Source: Clostridia bacterium
GTDB lineage: Bacteria > Bacillota > Clostridia > Oscillospirales > CAG-272
Direction of reading: 5' to 3'
NCBI GenBank assembly: GCA_017621015.1
Contig: JAGAUC010000115.1
Span: forward strand, 1 to 10,880
DNA: 10,880 nucleotides
Positions 7,846-10,880 of this stretch are shown here, in pieces. The notes under the pieces were generated by a model that did not search any database, was not told the origin of the DNA, and saw nothing but the letters and a program-made list of their open reading frames with translations. Position numbers and translations under genes: made by a program. Position 1 is the stretch's first letter; each line of letters starts with the position of its first letter.

Positions 7846-7852
7846 TATATTT

Positions 7853-10777
7853 ATGAAGGATTTGTTTTTTGAAAATCATGTGACCGAGTCGGCGGCCCTT
7901 GTGGGCTGCCGTGTGGGAAAGGCGGAGAAGGGCAGCTTCCCGCTGACCGCACTTGTGGGGCTGTCCGAGTGTGCCTGCGGCCGTGTGGGCGCAGAGCTCC
8001 TTTTGCTGACGAGAGCGGAGGGCGGAAGGGCTTGTGCACGGTCGCGCTCGGTGACGGGTACGGCGACAAAGGCGGCGGAGGGTGCGTGTCTGTATGCCAT
8101 GGAGAGCTCGGACATTCCGTGCGACGAGGGAATGGAGATCATCCTTCGCCCCTATGTTATGGGTGAGGACGGAATCCGCCGCTATGGCGTGGCGAGCTGT
8201 CTGCGCCTTTCCGGCGTGGACAGCGAGGGCTACCCGATGCTTGCGCCTCACAGCAACAAGCGACTTTCTGTGAGCTCCTCGGAGGATACCTTTATTTACG
8301 CCGCGGCTCCCACGGCGGATTACGGAAAATCGCTCGGCCTTTGCGTGCGAAACACCGGGGACGAGGACTCGGAGTATTTCCGCGCGGCTTATTTTAAGTT
8401 TACCTTGGATGCGGACGCGGTAAAGGCGCTGGACACCGCCGTGGCGGCCAAGCTTCGCCTTTGCATCACGCATCACGAAAACAACCCGTCGCGTAAGCAG
8501 TACGATATGCTTTTGCAGGCGGTGGGCACCGATTGGGACGAGCATACCTTGAATTACAGCAACTACAAGGCCAAGGCTCCCACCGGCGAGACGCTCCACA
8601 AGGGAAAATATATGCTGGGTGCTTATTTTACGGTGGACATTCTGCCGTACCTGAAGGCGCAGACGCCGTCCGGGGACGGCACGGTAAGCGTGGCCTTCCG
8701 CCTGACAGGCGAGGGACAAAAGGATGCCATCGTAGCGTTTGTCGGCTCGAGGGAGTCCAAGAGTGCGCCTGTTCTTGAGCTGGAAAGCTCGATGTACTAT
8801 CCCTCCCTGACGCTTGCCAAGCAGAACAATGAGGGCTACGAGCCCTGGGGCTATGCCGAGCGCATCGTGGACGAGTGGTTTGGCGAGATGACGGACAAGA
8901 TCTTCCGAAAGAACGCAAACGGGGAGCCTTTTTATCATGACATAGGGGCGTTTGATCCCGAGGGCTATGATGCTACCGAGCCGACGGGCGACTTTACGCG
9001 AAAGCTGGATTGGAAGTACGGAAACGCCTGGACAAACGACGCTTCGACCGGCTATCGGGCACCGAAGGAGACCTGGAAGACGGCACGTTTTGCGCGTACG
9101 CTCCGCACGCTGGGTACAAGCGTGGATAAGCCTTTCCTTGCGAGCAAGTCTGCCGAGACGGTGTCGGAATATGACGTTTACGGCGGCATCTCCAACGCCG
9201 GCTTTACGGGAGAGGCCACCGGCTTCTTCCATACCGAGCGCATAGGGGACAGGATCTACATCATTGACCCGCTCGGAAATCCGTATTTTGCTCTCGGTAT
9301 GAATTCCGTCGATCTCGGCTTTACCGACCATCAAAGGGAATACAGCGTGGCTCGCTTTGGAAGCGAGGAGGCCTACTATGAGAATATCATCCGATCACTC
9401 AAGGAGACCGGCGTGAATGCCAGCTTCTCCGATACCAAAAACGGACACCGTCTCCTGAAAAACAAGCTTCCCACGACCATCAGCATCAGCGTGGTGCTTC
9501 GGTATATGATCGAGATCGGATGCGCGAGAACCAATTTCAGCAACGGATTCCCGCACAACGATACCATGAACGTATTTGATCCCGACTTCATTGCAGCGGC
9601 GGAAGGATACGCCGCGGAGGCCATCACGGCGGGCGGCTATGCGGATGACCCGTATGTGTTCGGTTACACAAGTGACAACGAGCTGGCCTCGGGCAATGAC
9701 ATTCTCATTCGCTATCTGACGCTGGATCCGAGCGAGCCGGCAAACGGTTTCTCCTACGCTACGGCGTGGACCTGGCTGGCTAAAAGGCTGGGAAATCCCG
9801 CACCTACGCTTGACGATCTCTACGCGGTGGAGGATGCAAAGCTACTTAACGATGAATTTCTTGCTTTAGTTTATGCCCGTTATTACCGTGTGACGCGCGC
9901 GGCCATTGAGGCGGTCGATCCCCATCATATGTATATGGGCTCGCGCATCAACGGCACGCTGTATACCTGTGAGCCCTTCCATCGGGTGGCGGGCTACTAT
10001 TTGGACATCATTACGGCCAACCTCTACGGCGGTCTCAATCCCACGGCCACGACGGTGACCAATTTCTACCGCAATTCGGGCATTCCCTTTATAGTGACTG
10101 AATTCTTTGCCAAGGGAATGGATGCCATCGATGCCAATGGCTATCCGATGGCCAACTCGACGGGCGCGGGTATTCTGGTGCGCACGCAAAAGGACAGAGC
10201 CGATTACTACGAGCATTATGCGCTGGCCATGCTGGAGTCGAAAGCGTGCGTGGGCTGGGCGTGGTACTGCTTCCGCGACAACGATCAGAGCTGTTTCACC
10301 TCCACGGGTGACAACAGGCTGATCATGCTTCATATGACCTACGGCCCCTTTGCCGGTCCCAACACCTTTATGGACGTGGATACGGGCAAGCTGCTTTCGG
10401 CGGCCGAGGTGGGCGAATACCGCACGGTCTATGAGGGTGCGGGTATGCACTCCAACCAGAACATCAACAAGGGCATTTACAACGGCACCTTCTCGTCCAC
10501 CGTTACGGTGTACGAGTACGACAAGGACGGCGAGCTTGTGAGCTTCAAGGGGTACGATCTCAAGGAGCACCCCCAAAGCCGCTATCCCAAGGAGGGAACG
10601 GTCCTTGAGGCCAAAAACGGCGATCTTTATACCGTCGGAACCGAAAAGACCGCCGACGGCGGCCATACCGAAACCATCCTCACAGTATACAAGGGACAGT
10701 ATGTAGCATTTGCCGATGCCATCCGTAGCATCCGTGATCATATGATGGGCATTATCAAATATTTCGACGCGGAGTAA
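7853..10777 (+). CDS. Leaderless agarase-like clan GH-A glycoside hydrolase with DNRLRE/CBM96-type module (paralogue 3)
   Basis: The 974-residue product starts MKDLFFENHVTES and has no signal peptide or LamG-like domain. Its sequence joins the family about ten residues before the second beta-sandwich (about 13-125), followed by a DNRLRE-like module (about 137-308; EDTFIYAAAPTADYG, TDWDEHTLNYSN), the agarase-like GH-A barrel (about 328-835) and the conserved C-terminal domain ending YFDAE. Candidate catalytic residues E610 (SDNELASG) and E750 (VTEFFAKG) are intact and 140 apart, so it does not look like a decaying fragment. The beta-sandwich holds seven cysteines (19, 40, 42, 61, 79, 90, 116) where paralogues 1 and 2 have none, which fits a reducing, cytoplasmic location. 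Without a visible promoter it may depend on read-through of the 7775-7810 terminator. It could act on imported oligosaccharides, leave by another route, or be a truncated copy; I cannot choose among these. Confidence 0.83.
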   Translation: MKDLFFENHVTESAALVGCRVGKAEKGSFPLTALVGLSECACGRVGAELLLLTRAEGGRACARSRSVTGTATKAAEGACLYAMESSDIPCDEGMEIILRPYVMGEDGIRRYGVASCLRLSGVDSEGYPMLAPHSNKRLSVSSSEDTFIYAAAPTADYGKSLGLCVRNTGDEDSEYFRAAYFKFTLDADAVKALDTAVAAKLRLCITHHENNPSRKQYDMLLQAVGTDWDEHTLNYSNYKAKAPTGETLHKGKYMLGAYFTVDILPYLKAQTPSGDGTVSVAFRLTGEGQKDAIVAFVGSRESKSAPVLELESSMYYPSLTLAKQNNEGYEPWGYAERIVDEWFGEMTDKIFRKNANGEPFYHDIGAFDPEGYDATEPTGDFTRKLDWKYGNAWTNDASTGYRAPKETWKTARFARTLRTLGTSVDKPFLASKSAETVSEYDVYGGISNAGFTGEATGFFHTERIGDRIYIIDPLGNPYFALGMNSVDLGFTDHQREYSVARFGSEEAYYENIIRSLKETGVNASFSDTKNGHRLLKNKLPTTISISVVLRYMIEIGCARTNFSNGFPHNDTMNVFDPDFIAAAEGYAAEAITAGGYADDPYVFGYTSDNELASGNDILIRYLTLDPSEPANGFSYATAWTWLAKRLGNPAPTLDDLYAVEDAKLLNDEFLALVYARYYRVTRAAIEAVDPHHMYMGSRINGTLYTCEPFHRVAGYYLDIITANLYGGLNPTATTVTNFYRNSGIPFIVTEFFAKGMDAIDANGYPMANSTGAGILVRTQKDRADYYEHYALAMLESKACVGWAWYCFRDNDQSCFTSTGDNRLIMLHMTYGPFAGPNTFMDVDTGKLLSAAEVGEYRTVYEGAGMHSNQNINKGIYNGTFSSTVTVYEYDKDGELVSFKGYDLKEHPQSRYPKEGTVLEAKNGDLYTVGTEKTADGGHTETILTVYKGQYVAFADAIRSIRDHMMGIIKYFDAE

Positions 10778-10788
10778 CCGCACGCCTT

Positions 10789-10818
10789 GGGGCTGAGTCA
10801 TGGACTCAGCCCCTTTTT
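10789..10818 (+). terminator. Intrinsic terminator of paralogue 3
   Basis: A perfect 11-bp GC-rich stem (10789-10799 with 10803-10813) with a 3-nt loop is followed by five T, starting 11 bp after the stop codon. Its stem sequence is unrelated to those of the other three terminators. Confidence 0.92.
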
Positions 10819-10880
10819 CGCACTTCAAATTTTGATTTATCGGTGGGGAAAAGTGCCTCCGGCGGCCAGCCTTTTAAAAA
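10819..10880 (+). other. Non-coding tail, possible left half of a palindromic intergenic repeat
   Basis: No gene is visible here. A small AT-rich palindrome (TCAAA-T-TTTGA, 10825-10835) is followed by a GC-rich block (10853-10871) that runs into TTTTAAAA (10872-10879), itself self-complementary. This layout would be expected for the left arm and centre of a large hairpin or dispersed repeat continuing past the window. The window edge prevents confirmation. Confidence 0.25.

Larger units (their letters stand above)
1..10777 (+). repeat. Tandem array of at least four paralogous hydrolase genes
   Basis: Four consecutive genes in the same orientation share their C-terminal sequence, and the three visible in length share the whole region from the second beta-sandwich onward. 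Several nucleotide blocks are identical between copies, for example 44 nt at 3066-3109 and 9926-9969, and 29 nt at 5504-5532 and 8516-8544. The array probably extends upstream of the window, since paralogue 0 is cut by its left edge. Confidence 0.93.

Noticed and set aside
7802..7852. N-terminal extension of paralogue 3 starting at the ATG at 7802
   Set aside because: That ATG is inside the terminator hairpin and has no ribosome binding site. The ATG at 7853 has GGAGG at 7-nt spacing.
3938..9334. A 1798-codon open frame on the minus strand across paralogue 2 and most of paralogue 3
   Set aside because: It is codon-aligned with the sense genes, and its stops would require TTA, CTA or TCA codons in them, which are very rare here. 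The translated product is a low-information run rich in R, H, V, I and G with repeated blocks mirroring the paralogues. It has no visible start signals and no recognisable domain.
7853..10777. Paralogue 3 as a pseudogene
   Set aside because: Although it lacks the leader and first domain, the frame is intact over 974 codons, has a good RBS and terminator, and keeps both candidate catalytic residues and all core motifs.
1..10880. CRISPR array, tRNA, rRNA or insertion sequence
   Set aside because: I saw no regularly spaced short repeats, no tRNA- or rRNA-like segments, and no transposase reading frame or terminal inverted repeats. The repetition present is explained by the paralogous genes.

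Overview
The window carries a head-to-tail array of very large paralogous genes, all on the + strand: the last 38 codons of one copy (1-116), two complete secreted copies (273-3914, 1213 aa; 4097-7768, 1223 aa) and a shorter copy without signal peptide (7853-10777, 974 aa). Base composition is moderately GC-rich in the genes. The promoters are classic sigma-A type (TTTACA/T, 17 bp, TATAAT), the ribosome binding sites are strong, the terminators end in U-tracts, and the proteins carry Gram-positive-looking signal peptides. Together these suggest a Firmicute of the Clostridia, possibly gut-associated. That is inference from style, not a taxonomic match.

Layout. 1-116: 3' end of paralogue 0, then a hairpin terminator. 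117-272: intergenic region with a conserved upstream element, a promoter, an inverted repeat at the transcription start and an RBS. 273-3914: paralogue 1, then a terminator. 3915-4096: intergenic region with the same upstream element, promoter and inverted repeat in the same order. 4097-7768: paralogue 2, then a perfect 13-bp-stem terminator. 7769-7852: only 84 bp, with an RBS but no recognisable promoter. 7853-10777: paralogue 3, then an unrelated terminator. 10819-10880: non-coding, ending in what looks like half of a palindromic repeat.

Protein architecture. Paralogues 1 and 2 read as signal peptide, concanavalin/LamG-like beta-sandwich, a second beta-sandwich of about 130 aa, a DNRLRE/CBM96-type carbohydrate-binding module, an agarase-like clan GH-A catalytic barrel and a small conserved C-terminal domain ending in YFDAE. 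Paralogue 3 starts at the second beta-sandwich and lacks the export signal and LamG-like domain. All three keep two candidate catalytic glutamates (SDNEL and VTEFFAKG motifs) exactly 140 residues apart. The substrate cannot be read from the sequence.

Together the genes look like a duplicated and diversifying polysaccharide-degrading gene family. At least two secreted members seem to be under a shared promoter design, and one apparently cytoplasmic member sits behind a terminator. Most interesting are the conserved promoter-upstream element at fixed spacing, the inverted repeats at the start sites, the cysteine-rich leaderless third paralogue, and the mosaic pattern of similarity among copies.
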